DNA of 64,000 bases from Megascapheus bottae. Lineage: Eukaryota; Chordata; Mammalia; Rodentia; Geomyidae. Both the position numbers and the translations under genes were made by a program. The stretch covers positions 1,556,001 to 1,620,000 of the forward strand of contig JANJXV010000160.1 of the NCBI GenBank assembly GCA_024803745.1. The letters are read 5' to 3'. The notes under the pieces were generated by a model, which searched no databases, was not told the DNA's origin, and worked only from the letters and a program-made list of their open reading frames with translations. Shown here one piece after another: positions 32,665 through 44,469 of the stretch (the stretch's first letter is position 1; every line of letters starts with the position of its first letter).

Positions 32665-34384
32665 CATGCACCAAGGAGCTCATGCTAAATGATGGTCAAT
32701 GCTCAATCAATCAAATCTGTGACCAGGGAAACCTTATTTTACACAACCAATGTAAATTTCTTGGTGTTGAGGTTGTGTCAAGGTTATATTCAATGGCACA
32801 GTGAAAAAACTGAGCCAAGGGCACGAGAGACGTCTTTTTTTTTCTTTTTTTCAAACTTCTTACAAGCCTATAATTGTTTCAAAGTTAAAAGTTAAGGGTA
32901 GCAGTACATGCTAAAGACACCTCAGTTTTGCTTTAAAAGATTAAAGAAAAAGAAATGCAAATTTTAGCTGAAAGGAAACATTTCATTATATTAACTGTGA
33001 TGGGGATTTTTTTTGAGAGTTAATGGAATAATGGTCATTTACATATTCTTTCTTACCCATATTTTCTTTTCTAATTTTCTAGGGTAAATATATATCACTG
33101 TGGGAATCCCAGAGGGATTGAGGAATATTTGATGGAGGAAAATAAATACATGCCAGGCAATAAAAACATATAACTATTATTTGTTTAAAAAGAGACTGAC
33201 TAAAAATGTATAAAAGGCAGAGAAGAAAAAACACTGGAAATACAAAAATTTAAGAGCAAAATGGAATTATCCGTTAAACACAATGGGAAACCATGGGGTC
33301 TAAAACCAATGCTGTGCAGGACCAATGCAAAAACCTTGCTCAGAAGACAGTCAAAGAACAATGAGACAAAATCATCATCAATAAAACAGAAGATGTGGGG
33401 AACCAAATTTAGAGATTCAGCATGCCGCCAACTGGTGTTTCTAAAAAGCAACCCTTTAAAAAAATAGGACAAAATCAGAGAGATAAAATGGAAAAATACC
33501 TTCCACATTTCTGGATGACCCAAATTCATCATTTGAATAGAGACCATGAATGCCACTCGTTAGAAATAATCCCATAACTGTTCTAGAATTTCAAGGGCAA
33601 ATTCAAAAGTTTGTTCCACATAGCTGGGTGTAGCAAGCTACAACAAGACAGCACACAACAAGATGGCTTACCTAGAAAGACTAAAATGCCACACTGGGCT
33701 CACACTTTTCTCCTACAGCATTAAGTTTGAGGAGGGAGGGTTTATTTTTCTTCTCACCCACTGCATTTCTAAGTGGCTCATGACAACCACCTCGACCCAG
33801 CCACCTCGATAACCAGCAGTAAAATTTATTAAATAAAACCACTGCTCATTACTGATTAAATCAGCACAAAACCCACTTGCCTCAGTATAACTTTATAATA
33901 TCTCCAAACAGTGGCTATCAGCATAGGAATAGATGGTCTTAGCCCCTGTTATCATGCACAGTATGGCTATTTTGCTCAACTTGAAGGGTTCTGCTAAATA
34001 AGGGACTAAGAAGAAAATGACCCTTGCTTCTCTGAGATGTAACTGCCTCCTTAGAGAGCAAAGGAAGATTGGAAATCCTAAGTATATTCCAAAAGTGAGA
34101 AGTTACAAAACCACTGGGGCGACATGTGTCTATGCATTTGAAAGGGAACGATTAGGACACCTAAAAAAAAAATTCTTTCACGGGAGCAGTAACAACATTG
34201 AAACAAAAACATCCACAAGTGAATGGGCAACACACACACAGGGTTCACACTTGCTATGTGAAAGCATTGCACTTGAGTCAGGCCACCAGCCCTTTTTGCA
34301 TGGGTTATCTTTGAAGATAAAGGCCTGCTTTCTGCCTTGTAGCAGCCTGGACTGTGATCTTTCTATCTGTGCTTCCCCTGTGGC
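32665..34384. other. Unique sequence, no recognised gene
   Basis: The open frames at 33200-33556 and 34017-34409 are the longest here (118 and 130 codons). Neither shows a recognisable motif. I see no repeat that I can name. Confidence 0.4.
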
Positions 34385-34528
34385 CAGGATAATTGGCATG
34401 TACCATTGAATTCAGCCACTTGAGATAAAGGCTCAGACTCTCCCCTCCTCCTCCCCAGGGCTGGCCTCAAACCACAATCCTCCTATTTCTCACTCCTAAG
34501 TAGCAAAGATCATACCCTGCCTGGCTGA
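34385..34528 (-). mobile_element. B1-like SINE relic, minus strand
   Basis: 'gagataaaggctcagactct', 'cagggctggcctcaaacca', 'caatcctcctatttctcact' and 'taagtagcaaagatcata' correspond to a B1-like monomer in reverse, diverged. Confidence 0.6.
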
Positions 34529-35208
34529 AAAGGAGCATTATTTAGGATCAAATGGGAGATAATTTGTAACAAAAAGTGTATGAAAGTAACTCTACAAGCT
34601 GGGGTTATACACCATCCTTATTTTCTCCTTCTTGGCCTGCTCTTATTATATAACTTTTCCACAATTTATTTGTACTGCTTTTATAATCAAGCAGGGGGGA
34701 AAAAGCCATGTTATTTTTGAAGAAAGCAGGATCTCAGAGGTCACAGTGACTTTATGCTATTTGTCCTCTGTGCATCTGGAGAAATAACTCTTTGATTTTG
34801 GCCCTAGGCACTTTGAACATATGAGCACAAGACCTACGAAAGGTTTATTCTGGGACAAGTCAGCACAATTGCTCTCAGTCCTGAAGACGGACAATTCTCA
34901 AACCTTCTGTCCTTGCTCGGGGTCAGTGCGTCCATCCACCTACTCATCCATGCAAAGAGAAATGACTAGAGAAGGAGCCGGGTGCTCTGAGCACCCCCAA
35001 AGCAGATCACGCCACAGCAGCAAGACAAACATGCAAACAAACACAGCCCCGTGTGAATTAGAATACATAGGAGAGTCAAGGCATGCAGCCATGTGGAAGA
35101 AAAAGAAGGGTGTCTGGAATATTCATACAGTATTATTAGCCCTGGGTCTTGAAGGATAGAGAACCAGGTGGGTGGGCGAGGTGGAGAAGATATTCACGGT
35201 GCAGCACA

Positions 35209-35290
35209 CAGAGAAAGAGAGAGACAGAGAGACAGAGAAACAGAGAGAGAGACAGAGACAGACAGAGACAGGGAGAGAGGAAGGAAGGAG
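35209..35290. repeat. (GA)-rich purine tract
   Basis: Interrupted GA/GACA repeats. The Arg-Glu-rich open frames (35149-35334, 35168-35575) derive from it. Confidence 0.92.
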
Positions 35291-35691
35291 AGACAAATGA
35301 AGATGAGGTGGCAATGTTACTACTGGAACCCTAAAAATTGGAAAGTGAGTAGGAGGATGTGCAAGTTAGGATCCTTTGGTGATAAATCACAAAAATTGGG
35401 GAGCTCACTGGAAGAATGTAGGACAGCTCTTACAAGAACCAAAGAAGTGAAAGAATTAGGCTCAGGAAATGCAGCTTTAGGAAGCTTGTGGAAAGCTAGG
35501 TTGGTCTCATGGGAAACCTGCAACAGGGTGGAACTCCTGCAATCAGTCCAGTGTTCCTCGGAGGGGGAATTTTAATGGCAGCCAACCATTGGCTGGAGGA
35601 AGGGGTGAAGGTTGACTGACAGTGGAGGCTGTCTAAGTGGGGCAACTTCACCTTCCAATGACAAGTCAAGCCCCACCCCCTTCCTTCCAAG

Positions 35692-35862
35692 CTGTGGTTC
35701 TCAACCAAGCGCGCATTTTTCCCACCCAGGAAATATTCGGAAATTCTTTCAAATGACTTTTACTTTCTAAAAAGTAGCAGTGAAGAGAGGTGCTACTGTC
35801 ATCTACTGGGCATAGGCCAGGACACTCCTCCATATCCTGCAATGCTCAGGCTAGCCCCAGAA
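35692..35862 (+). mobile_element. Ancient mammalian DNA-transposon-like relic
   Basis: The order is 'gctgtggttctcaaccaa', 'ttcccacccaggaaatat', 'gaggtgctactgtcatctac', 'tgggcataggccagg' and 'atatcctgcaatgctcaggc'. This follows a widespread eutherian repeat that begins with a 'tggttctcaacc' terminus and contains 'gtgctactggcatctagtg'. I recall it as a non-autonomous DNA transposon relic but cannot name the family with certainty. Confidence 0.6.
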
Positions 35863-36159
35863 CCCGTGATTCAGCGCAGGAGGTGAGAAATCATTTTGGA
35901 TTTGAAGGAGGAAAAACAACAACAACAACAAAACCCCCTGAGCTCGACAGAGAGACAGAAACAACAGAAGTCCATCAGGTAAAAAAAAAAATGTATGGAA
36001 GGACGGAACAAACCCTGAGATGATAAGGAGGAGGGGAAATGAGATGGTGAGGGAGGTTCAGGTGTTTGAGGATGATGAAGGTCATGGAAGAGAACTGATG
36101 GGCGGGGCAAGTGTGAGTGTGTTCATATCCATGGCACTGCCTTTGTAATTATATGGCTT

Positions 36160-36310
36160 TAGACTCCTTACCAATTCCTTGCCTGCTACTTATCAGCAGC
36201 TTCCTTAGGGATAGGACTCATCTGTTTTCTTTATCATTGCATTCAAATACCTGGAAAGATGTCTGGCACATAATACAGGATCTTCAAAGTACTTGCTGAC
36301 AGAATGGACA
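36160..36310 (+). mobile_element. L2-like 3' end
   Basis: 'ctccttaccaattccttgcc', 'ttagggataggactcatctg', 'atgtctggcacataatacag' and 'caaagtacttgctgacagaa' match the L2 3' end pattern. Confidence 0.55.
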
Positions 36311-36739
36311 GATTAGATATAGTTAGAGTCCTGGATGTAGATTGATTGGTAAATGATAGGTTGATGTTGACAGAGAATGTAGAAAGATGGGAGAGGAATA
36401 AATGAACTAAGGGTACACTTAGCAATACTTCGTGCACAAGGGAAGAGTTGTAGGTTATATTCTTACAGGTGGCCTGTCAGATTCTTCTCTCCAAACCACT
36501 GCGAAGCAAGCTAGCATTTGAGCACACAGCAGAAGACTCCAGCTGACTAAGCCCCATAATTCTTGGACTTTCCAGGTCCTGGCTGAGCCACATGGTATGT
36601 GGCTGTGACATTCTGACCTGCACAGGGTGCTCAAATAGGCCTGTGCAGGAAGTGCTCTGTCCCAGGAAGGCAGAGACAAGCTACTAGAATGACTTCAAGG
36701 CAGTGTCTTGTCTGTGTAGCCTACTAGTTGTTTATTTAT

Positions 36740-36915
36740 CAAATATATGTATGGTGTCAGCCTACCATGTGCCTGGCACAGTGGCAGATACAAAAGATCC
36801 ATTGGTTAAAAAGATGCAGCAAAGGTAGTCTTTACTGCTATGGTCTTTAAAATCAATGGGAAGAGGCAGAGAATAAATGGGTCAACAGAGACATATGCAA
36901 TGATAAATGGTGACA
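36740..36915 (+). mobile_element. Ancient mammalian interspersed repeat relic, class not assigned
   Basis: 'ctaccatgtgcctggcacag' and 'ggcagatacaaaagatcca' resemble the 'tgtgccaggcactg' ... 'gatacaaa' repeat common in mammals. It is followed by a diverged body containing 'cagagaataaatgggtcaac'. Confidence 0.4.
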
Positions 36916-36919
36916 AGCA

Positions 36920-38050
36920 ATATAATTACATAATCAGAATATAGATAAATAACGAAGAAGGAAACTGGCTAGAACCCTATCATACAAGCACACAAGGTCA
37001 GGTCAAGGACAGTCTGTGAGAATCTGGTAGTTTCATACCAGAACAGGAATGGAGTCGATGTGTAGGAAATTAAAAAGTAGCCATTTAAACAATATCCACT
37101 ACAGACATCATGGTGCAAAGCTTGCTCCATGTATATGCCATGGCCAACATGATCACAAACCAAATGACCCTCTTCCCTGAGATTTTTCCAGAGACTGGAG
37201 GGACTCTGAACAGAAAGTGGTCCCTGAGGAAAAGTGCAGGCCAACGTTGCTCTTCAAACTCCTGGAAACCCTGCTCCAAGCCAATGCCAAAAATAATCCT
37301 ATTAGTCACATTCGAAGTGCTAAGCAGAAACAAAAAGAAATCAAAATTAATTTCAATTCTTTACAGTGACAGCAGCAATTAAGGTGACAAGATTATGGAA
37401 ATTATCGCCACCGAGGGAGATCTTTGCCCATGAGGGGGAAAAATAACCAGTAAAACAGGAGAAGCAAGAAACAGGGATTTGAACTGGGTTATGAAAAAAA
37501 AAACCTATGGGCCACCAATTCTCTGGGAACTAGAAATGGCCATTTCGCCATGCAATGATAGTTTACTCTGCCATGACTGTAACTCTGCCTTGGTGGTGGA
37601 AAGCGACTGAGGTTTGTAAAGTTTGCACATTCATATAGTAAGATTTTTGCTTTTCATAAGGTGATACTCAAGCAGGTTGTCTCCACTTCTTTGTCTGCTG
37701 CCTGGTCCTCTCTCTTTTGAGAACCATACCTTTCTCTGTGCTTTCTCCTTTCTTACTGATCCCATCCACAGCAACCTGGGGTTATAGAGGAGTGTTACAA
37801 AGCACTCAACACCATACTTCCTAACCAGTACTGCTGTTTCCTGAGGAACACTAGGAAACCTAGAAAAGACAGAGAGGCAAGCCTGTGGCTTTACTTCTTC
37901 AGGAACTTTACTAGACCAGGAGATGAAGGGGCACTTCTGGTGAAAGTAGTAAATACCGTCTGTTCAGTCTGTTGTTACCCATCTACCACCCTCTAGTCTC
38001 TGTACTGTCCAGAGAGCCTCGACCCATGTGTCTTAGGAAAAGGCATTTAA
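36920..38050. other. Unique sequence, no recognised feature
   Basis: The open frames at 36969-37244, 37085-37333 and 37110-37382 overlap on opposite strands and are unrecognised. Confidence 0.4.
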
Positions 38051-38054
38051 CTCA

Positions 38055-38240
38055 TGCTCTGTAGAACCACTCATCCATGCACTCACGCATCCATTGATGT
38101 ATCCATCATTCATTTAGCCATTCAACCATCCATCCATGTATCATCAATACATGCATGCATGGATCCATCCATGCAGCAACCCATCTATCCACACACGCAT
38201 CTGTCCATCATCCACCCACCCATCTATCTATGCACTTACC
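38055..38240. repeat. Diverged (CATC/CCAT)n tetranucleotide minisatellite
   Basis: Numerous CATC/CATT/CATG units ('catccatccatgtatcatc', 'catgcatgcatggatccatc') with point changes. This is an old, degraded tetranucleotide array of about 185 bases. Confidence 0.88.
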
Positions 38241-38639
38241 CAACAGTTGTTTATTAACCAGTGTGATGAGAAGGGAGGAATGGTAGAAATTTTCAATTGG
38301 ATGCTCTCATAGGAAAGGACATGACAGAAATAGACGTATGAATAACCAGGTCTAGAGAGGGACCAATTCAAGGCCCTTGTGCTACCTGTATTGGAAAAAG
38401 CGAAGAGGAGGGTGGCCAGGTAAGAAGAGAGGAGGGCCTATAAACTAAGGCCAGGGAGCTGCTGGGGATAGAATAGATTATGTAGGACCTATAGCCATTT
38501 CAAACATGAAGCTTGAGCAATCATTTCATATTCACATTTCAGCCAAGCTCTCCCCCCCCCACACACACACTGTTGGTCTATCAAGTAGATTCAACCATAA
38601 TAACAGTATTTATCATCGAAACCACTGTTATTGTTGTTC

Positions 38640-38735
38640 CATTGGAGACTCGAGAACAATGAAGCAAGCAGAGAAAGTAATTTCCCCAAGGTCAAGGTCA
38701 CCAAAATGGGAAGGAACACAGTCAGGATCCCATTA
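38640..38735 (-). mobile_element. MIR relic, minus strand
   Basis: 'attggagactcgagaacaat', 'gagaaagtaatttccccaag' and 'gtcaaggtcaccaaaatgg' follow the MIR core in reverse, ending near 'cacagtcaggatccc'. Confidence 0.5.
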
Positions 38736-38864
38736 GAAGGTTGTCGACCTGAGATGATTAGAGAGATTTTTCTGTCTCCAGATATCTGTGCTGTATAACC
38801 TCTTGCTGGGTTAAGCATTGTTCTGCTTGTTTTCTTTCTTGTAGTTGAAGTTGCAGGTACAGAG

Positions 38865-39095
38865 TCCCCAGTCTCATCCTGATTCAGGGTCTGGGAGCTG
38901 TCCCTAAGCCTCTTTGTGCTCAAAACTAGCATTCTACCCCTCCAGCCACAGCACCACTTCTAGTTTTTGAGTGGTTAGTTGGAGATATGAGTCTCATAGG
39001 GGCTTTTCTACCTGGGCTGCCTTTGAACCACGATCCACAGATCTCTGCCTCCTGAGTAGCTAGGATCACAGGTGTGAGCCACCAGTGCCCGGTAG
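38865..39095 (-). mobile_element. 7SL/B1-like + right-monomer SINE, minus strand
   Basis: 'tcagggtctgggagctgtcc', 'actagcattctacccctcca' and 'gccacagcaccacttctag' form the right monomer. 'gagtggttagttggagatat', 'ctgggctgcctttgaaccac' and 'ctcctgagtagctaggatca' form the 7SL-like left half in reverse. Confidence 0.87.
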
Positions 39096-39414
39096 GTGTG
39101 GCTGTCTTCCAGGTGATTCCTTGTGCGACAAGGAGTCATAGTGGGAAGAGACAGTTGGAGGGAGTTTGGGCCCCAGTTCAGGGCAGGTCTGAGACCGTGC
39201 CCAAATCAGCCCTGAACAGAAGCAGGAGTAACCAAGCAGGTTGTGTTCAAGACAGGATATCATTAGGCTAGGACTGAAGGGATTTATCTCATTTCATATA
39301 GGAAAGATTCTGTTGCAGTATTTCTTTTAATGATATTTATTCTTTTTTAATAATTGCAAATATAATGCATACTGATGGTGGAAATTACCATTACAAATAA
39401 ATAGAAAAATAGTC

Positions 39415-39528
39415 TTTTCTGTTTGTTTGTACGTGTTCTATATCCCTGGCTGTCCTTGAACTTGTGATCCTCTTGTTCTAGCTTCTCTAGTGCTGGGATT
39501 ACAGGTATGCCCCATCATACTCAGTATT
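39415..39528 (-). mobile_element. B1 SINE, minus strand
   Basis: 'tatccctggctgtccttgaa', 'cttgtgatcctcttgttcta' and 'agtgctgggattacaggtat' are the reverse complement of a rodent B1-like 7SL-derived monomer, without a right monomer. Confidence 0.78.
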
Positions 39529-39591
39529 ACATTCATGCTTAGTAATTCTGTGCTTTTCAATCCAATATAAATCTGCCCCTTCCATGTATGT

Positions 39592-39648
39592 ACACACACA
39601 CACACACACACACGTTCACGTACACGTACATAAACACACACACACTCA
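39592..39648. repeat. Interrupted (CA)n microsatellite
   Basis: CA repeats with an internal 'cgttcacgtacacgtaca' interruption. Confidence 0.93.
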
Positions 39649-39649
39649 C

Positions 39650-39730
39650 CTAGACTCTCTGAGCCTCTGTTTTCTTTTCTATAATATGGAGATAAAAATA
39701 TTCACCTTTCAGGGTTACATAATGGATGCT
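39650..39730 (+). mobile_element. MIR relic, plus strand
   Basis: 'gactctctgagcctctgttt', 'cttttctataatatggagat' and 'tcacctttcagggttac' follow the MIR sense order (cctcagtttcctcatct, aaaatgggg, cctcatagggtt). Confidence 0.6.
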
Positions 39731-39744
39731 TAATTACTTACTCT

Positions 39745-40075
39745 GTTTGTTTTTCATCCACTTGACATTCTATAATGAACATTTTTCATGTGTCATTAAC
39801 TACTCTTCAAAAACATGACTTTTAATGGCTGCATAATATGCCATCATTTAATGAGCCATAATTTATTTAACTATTCTGCTCTTATTGAACTTTGAAGTGT
39901 TTTCTAATATTTTGCTATGCGAGATAACACTGCATACTCAAATCTTTCTTGACATCTTTTTTATTCCCCCTTAGGATAAACTTCCAAAACAGAAATGACA
40001 CAGAAAAACAGTACATGAATCTTCAATGTTTTTATGCATCTGGTGTCAAATTATTTTCTTGGGGGTGGGGAAATA
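39745..40075 (-). mobile_element. Old L1 3'-region relic, minus strand
   Basis: 'tttttcatccacttgacatt', 'ttaatggctgcataatatgc', 'gagccataatttatttaact', 'ctaatattttgctatgcgag' and 'ccccttaggataaacttcc' match an ancient L1 3' region in reverse. Confidence 0.65.
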
Positions 40076-40384
40076 TATATTTCTAATGCCATCTAATGAA
40101 TAGTTATTTCAAATTCAACACACCAGTCAGAGAAGTGCATGTGTCAGTATATTTGTGGATGGGAAGAAGAAAGATTGAACCCATAGGATGTTTCAGAGCC
40201 ATCCAACCTTTTCTATGTATAGAATACATTCAATTCCTTATATGAGAGACTCAGAAATGGATGCACTTTCTAATCACTCCCCCGATGCTAAGAAATCTTC
40301 ATCTTGGGAAAGCCATAATTTCTCATTGGCCAAGTTTTTAAGATTAGTCCATGTCTTAAAAAACAAAACCAAAACAAACTCACT

Positions 40385-40740
40385 AACTCTTGCACTCATC
40401 TGGTCCCTATTGCTGTGTCCCAATCATCCTGACGGGATTGATAATTGTGGCAATTGGCATAAAATGATTGCTACCTGCTGAGGCAATCACTTCCAGCTTC
40501 GGCAGAAGCTGATGAGCAATTCATTATGGAGGACGTAATTGATGTAAAAGCCGAGAGGAAACGTGGGATTTCTCCTAGGATCTCCAGAATTTCGTGCATT
40601 TGACCCTCCCTGGCACCGAATCAGCTGCAGCGAGCAGGAATTTGAGATCGGACCAGGGTGGCAGGGTAAGCATACCATGCAAAGTGCATGCAAATATTTG
40701 CAGAACCTGCCTTGAACTTGAGGATGTGACCTTGAACAAG
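40385..40740. promoter_or_regulatory. Candidate conserved non-coding element
   Basis: A non-repetitive stretch with homeobox-type sites ('gattgataattgtgg' near 40438, 'gacgtaattgatgta' near 40531), retained CpGs and a perfect 14-base palindrome 'tgcaaatatttgca' at 40689-40702. The palindrome overlaps an octamer 'atgcaaat' (40688-40695). The site mix resembles a developmental enhancer. Conservation cannot be seen from one sequence, so this is an inference only. Confidence 0.22.
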
Positions 40741-40851
40741 AAACCCATGTATGAGACAGCATCGTCTGGATGATGACAACGACCTTGGCATCAAAGCTCA
40801 AAGCTAGCCTCTCCAGTCAGCCATGAAAGAATAAAAAGGGGGCAGAGGAAG

Positions 40852-40950
40852 CTGCAGGTATAGCCCAGTGGTAGAGTGTGTTATTTTGCATGCATAAGTC
40901 CCTGGGTTCAAATCCCAGCATCATCCCTTCCAAACAAACAAACAAAAACA
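40852..40950 (+). mobile_element. ID element (tRNA-Ala-derived SINE)
   Basis: A single tRNA-like monomer with A box 'tagcccagtgg' (40861-40871), B box 'ggttcaaatcc' (40915-40925) and a (CAAA)-rich tail. It resembles the rodent ID family but lacks the right monomer of the dimeric copies. It is not a functional tRNA: an A-rich tail follows the B box and no acceptor stem is evident. Confidence 0.82.
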
Positions 40951-40954
40951 AAGG

Positions 40955-41675
40955 GGTGCAAAACATGTGTTCCAACACAGGCTAGCTATCTAGGCCAGAT
41001 CTCTGGAAGTGGACAGCCTGGATTTGATGCCTGCTTTCATTTTTTCCTGCCCTAACTGGGAGAGGCTGAGTAAGATAGCCAGGTCCTGCTTCTCTCTCTA
41101 CAGAAATGGCATTATTAACATGGCTGCTTTTCGTAACTAGACCAATGATGATTCTAGAACCCCTCCCGCTGCCTGCAGTCCATCCACCATAGGCAGCTGT
41201 TGCCTCTGCAACAGTAATCCTCCTCAGTTTTAGACAACACCCAAATCTCCAGGACTCCACAACACCCCAGCTCTTTCCATCCCTCACCAGCCACAAAGCT
41301 GGCTCAAGATGCCCTCTGTGTTACAGTAACTTGACCTACCTACAGTGTGCCTCTGGACCCCAAATGAGGTAGGAAAAGAAAATCCCCTATTCTGCTTTTG
41401 GCTCTCTTCCCTCTCCATCAGTCTAGCTGGTTTCCCCTCCCTGCATTTCAGCCCAGAGCAGTTGACTGAGACTCATCCGCTTCCATCACCTGCCAGGCCA
41501 GCTGAGCTGCTAATATCTTCCTGCCCAGCTCACCTCACCTATCATGGCAGAAACAGGGACTTAGCTGCTTCACGGCCCCCACTCTGCACCCTTTGCATTT
41601 CCACAGTGGCATCTTTCATCCCTCATTCTATGAGCGGCAACCCAGAACACCACCGTGGGTCTGTTTCGCACAGCC
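40955..41675. other. GC-richer unique sequence, no recognised gene
   Basis: The open frames at 40982-41296 (minus) and 41345-41701 (plus) lack recognisable motifs. No repeat identified. Confidence 0.4.
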
Positions 41676-42060
41676 TTAAGGGAATACCACAGACTGGGTG
41701 ATGTATGGTGAGCATGAATTTACTTCTTGCGGTTCTGGAGCTTGCAAACTCCCCCAGGGAAGAGTAAGGATCAGGGGTCTTCACCTTGCAGGATCTCATG
41801 GCAGAAGGTGGGATGGCAGAAGGAGAGGGGGGAATGGGTAAGGAAAGATGGATGAACTCCAGACATGTCATCCTTTCCTAGGGAGCTCACCGTGGGTGGC
41901 AGGAAGATACTGAGATCCCCCATTGTCTCTTGGGAACTGAGCCCCCCCCCACACACACCCCAGACCCTTCCTTCTGCCTCTGTTGCCTAAGAGATTAAGG
42001 TTCCAAACACATTCTTTCGGGGTGATATATTTCTATCAAAGCAAATACGCTTTGCACCAA
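41676..42060 (-). mobile_element. MaLR-like LTR relic, minus strand
   Basis: 'ataccacagactgggtgatg', 'tcttgcggttctggagcttg' and 'ctcatggcagaaggtgggat' start the reverse LTR. 'gagattaaggttccaaacac' and 'ctttcggggtgatatatttc' near 41990-42036 match the far end. The relic spans about 385 bases. A C run at 41943-41950 followed by CA units interrupts it. Confidence 0.6.
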
Positions 42061-42064
42061 ACAA

Positions 42065-42615
42065 ACGGGTGGGGGTGGGGGCTCAGTTTCCCTTTGCAGT
42101 TTCTCAAAATGTTATCTTTCTTACAAAGAACACATCACAAATGCAAGTCAAGTCTTTGAAGGGTCCCAACAGTGGGACATAAGTGGCAGAAAAGAACCCA
42201 AGACTTCTCCAAATAGCTAGCCAACAGAGAGTAGAATAAGGACTCGTTCTCATCAGTCAGGCACAGTTAGGTTAACCACAGCAGGTTAGGTCAGGGGAGG
42301 TTGACCTTCCTGTACACAGGGTGCTCGTATCCAGTCGTCACTACATACGAAATTTCTAGCATCTTCTAGACCTTTCTCTGAGAAAGCACACAGCATGCTA
42401 ATTTCCTTCTCCCTCAAATTATCTACTTCAGTGGCCATGTTGGTGTTTAAAAAGAAAACCTGCGCAGATCCCGACTTTTTCCAAATGATTTTGACATCCC
42501 TACAAACCAGTCCTTCATCTTCGGAAGGATGATGGAGTTCTACACTCTCTAAACCCCCTGCACCACATCCATCTCTCTCTCTGTGGGTCTATCGAACACC
42601 CTGGGTCACACTTAG
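42065..42615. other. Unique sequence with a G-rich patch
   Basis: 'gggtgggggtggggg' lies at 42067-42081. 42296-42470 is unrecognised. I see nothing else. Confidence 0.4.
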
Positions 42616-42617
42616 GT

Positions 42618-42828
42618 AGAACTTAGGGCTTTGAGTTCTCCTTTAGTTTCATTGCTCAAGGCTGACACTCTACCACCTGACCCACTCTTTCACTTCTGGC
42701 TTTGGGCTCATTCCTTGGAGAGAGTGTCACAGACTTTTCTAGCGAGGGTGGCTTTGAACTGTGGCCCTCAGATCTCAGCCTCCTGAGTAGCTGGGATTAC
42801 AGGCATGAGTCACTGGCTCCTGGCTTCT
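42618..42828 (-). mobile_element. 7SL/B1-like + right-monomer SINE, minus strand
   Basis: 'aggctgacactctaccacct' and 'cactctttcacttctggctt' form the right part. 'gagggtggctttgaactgtg', 'cagatctcagcctcctgagt' and 'agctgggattacaggcatga' form the 7SL-like left half. Confidence 0.87.
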
Positions 42829-43194
42829 CTTCACCTTCCTGAGGGGATGAAGTCTGCCCCCTTCAGGGGCTCTCTACAATGACCTCACAGTGAAATCACC
42901 TACGGAAGTTGAAAAACTACCAAGTATCTTGCCGATCTCTGGGAGAGCCCTCAGGGTTGTGGTAGTAGCATTTGGTGGTGGTTTGGTATTCGTGTGAGTG
43001 TTTCATAATAGCACAGGCCTGGCACCGAGTTTGGTGTATACAATCCTTTGCCATTTAGCTCTTCAGCATTCTGTATGTTAACATTTTACCTTTAGCAGAC
43101 TTTCTCCTATAACCATTAAGAGGAGTCACTAAAATATCACTTGTCCCCAAAACCCAAACAAATCTTCCTTAGTGGAAGCTTCTATCTATCAGAT

Positions 43195-43925
43195 AGGTGC
43201 ATAAAAGATTTTACAAATAAATACGAAGCTCGAGCAATAACTCCCTCTTATGAAATCAGTGACTCACCCATTTTTACCCCTCCACGGCTAGTGCTTATCT
43301 GCTCCCAAACCTGGCCTGCTTTGCTTTATGGTGATTGTTTTTCTTCAGCATGTTTTAATCGGGCAAAGGGCTCTCCCCAGGTTGACTCTTAAGGGCACAC
43401 ATGGCAATGTAGCCAGATTAACCTCATCTCTTGCTCTCGCTCCTTCCCATTCCCCTCTCCTCCACCCCTCGAGTAAACAGCTCTTCCGGTAAGTTTCCTT
43501 ATGCTCTCTGCACACATAGGCATCATGATATTATTTGGCCTCCATCACTCTTTCCTTCTCCCCCCTCCCCAGCCAGCCAGGCCCCTTCCCTGGGATTTGG
43601 TCATCTGTAGACACCTTAGCAAAACTGCATTATTCCTGACATCCACCCCATTTGCTTCCGGAACCAGTCAGGGGAAGCCTCATTCCTGCTCCTTTCACCT
43701 TGCTTGACTTGTCCACCTTCACGGTGATTTCTATGTATCTGAATATCAGGCGAGCGAGGGTTTCGGTGTAATGAGACTAGACGGATTCTGATTCTTCCTC
43801 TTTATTATCTTGAAAGCCATATTAACCTAGTCTAGGCCGATCTTATAATAAAAGCTGCAGGGAGAGTAGACTGATGGAGATAAAGCAATTCCTTGCTTGG
43901 AAGTTCCATCTCTCGTGCTGATCCC
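43195..43925. promoter_or_regulatory. Two candidate conserved non-coding patches
   Basis: 43195-43335 and 43735-43925 contain no repeat that I recognise. They have scattered retained CpGs and AT-rich factor-like cores ('ctttatggtgattgtttttc', 'cttataataaaagctgcagg', 'agataaagcaattccttgc'). Between them is a pyrimidine-rich segment (43435-43470). The evidence is appearance only; conservation is untested. The open frames at 43141-43392 and 43501-43707 are unrecognised. Confidence 0.18.
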
Positions 43926-44259
43926 CCATCACTTAAAATCAATTCTCAGCATGTAGGGTACAGCTCTTGTTCTCCATGTTAATAATACCCACGGTCCAGG
44001 GCCTGATGATATCCTAGAGGCAGAGGAATGTGACACCACTGACTTCGTATGAGAGGTAAAGAGAAAGGCAAGGTTCATTCTGGACCTAAACAGGTGAACA
44101 GCAGTGTTGCTATTGAGGATGAAGAGAATAGACTTTCCATTCAGAGGACAGAAGGCCTGAAGAGACAGTAGAGCATTGATACGTTTTATAATTAGCAGAT
44201 GGACCAGCATTGTCCGTGCGTCTTGCGCTGTTCTAAGATCTCACCATTGCTCCATTGAA

Positions 44260-44375
44260 TTCTCACACTGAGAGCAAAGAGCCATTGTGCTCAGAGCTGT
44301 GATCACACAGACGGGGAAACAGGGATTATGGAGAACCGTCCTAGAGTTACACATCTCAATTAAGACAGGATTTCA
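44260..44375 (-). mobile_element. MIR relic, minus strand
   Basis: 'cacagacggggaaacaggga', 'gtcctagagttacacatctc' and 'agacaggatttcattc' fit a diverged MIR in reverse. Confidence 0.45.
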
Positions 44376-44469
44376 TTCTAAATAATAAGACCAGGCACTG
44401 GTGACTCACTTATATAATCTTAGCTACTCAGGAAAATGAGGTATGATTATCAGTTCCAAGCCCATAGGA

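Noticed and set aside
38055..38257. Regularly spaced repeats suggestive of an array
   Set aside because: A degraded CATC tetranucleotide array. No CRISPR-like direct repeats with unique spacers, and the DNA is mammalian.
40852..40950. tRNA-like sequence with A and B boxes
   Set aside because: It fits an ID-type SINE with a CAAA-rich tail. No acceptor-stem pairing or anticodon arm convincing enough for a tRNA gene.
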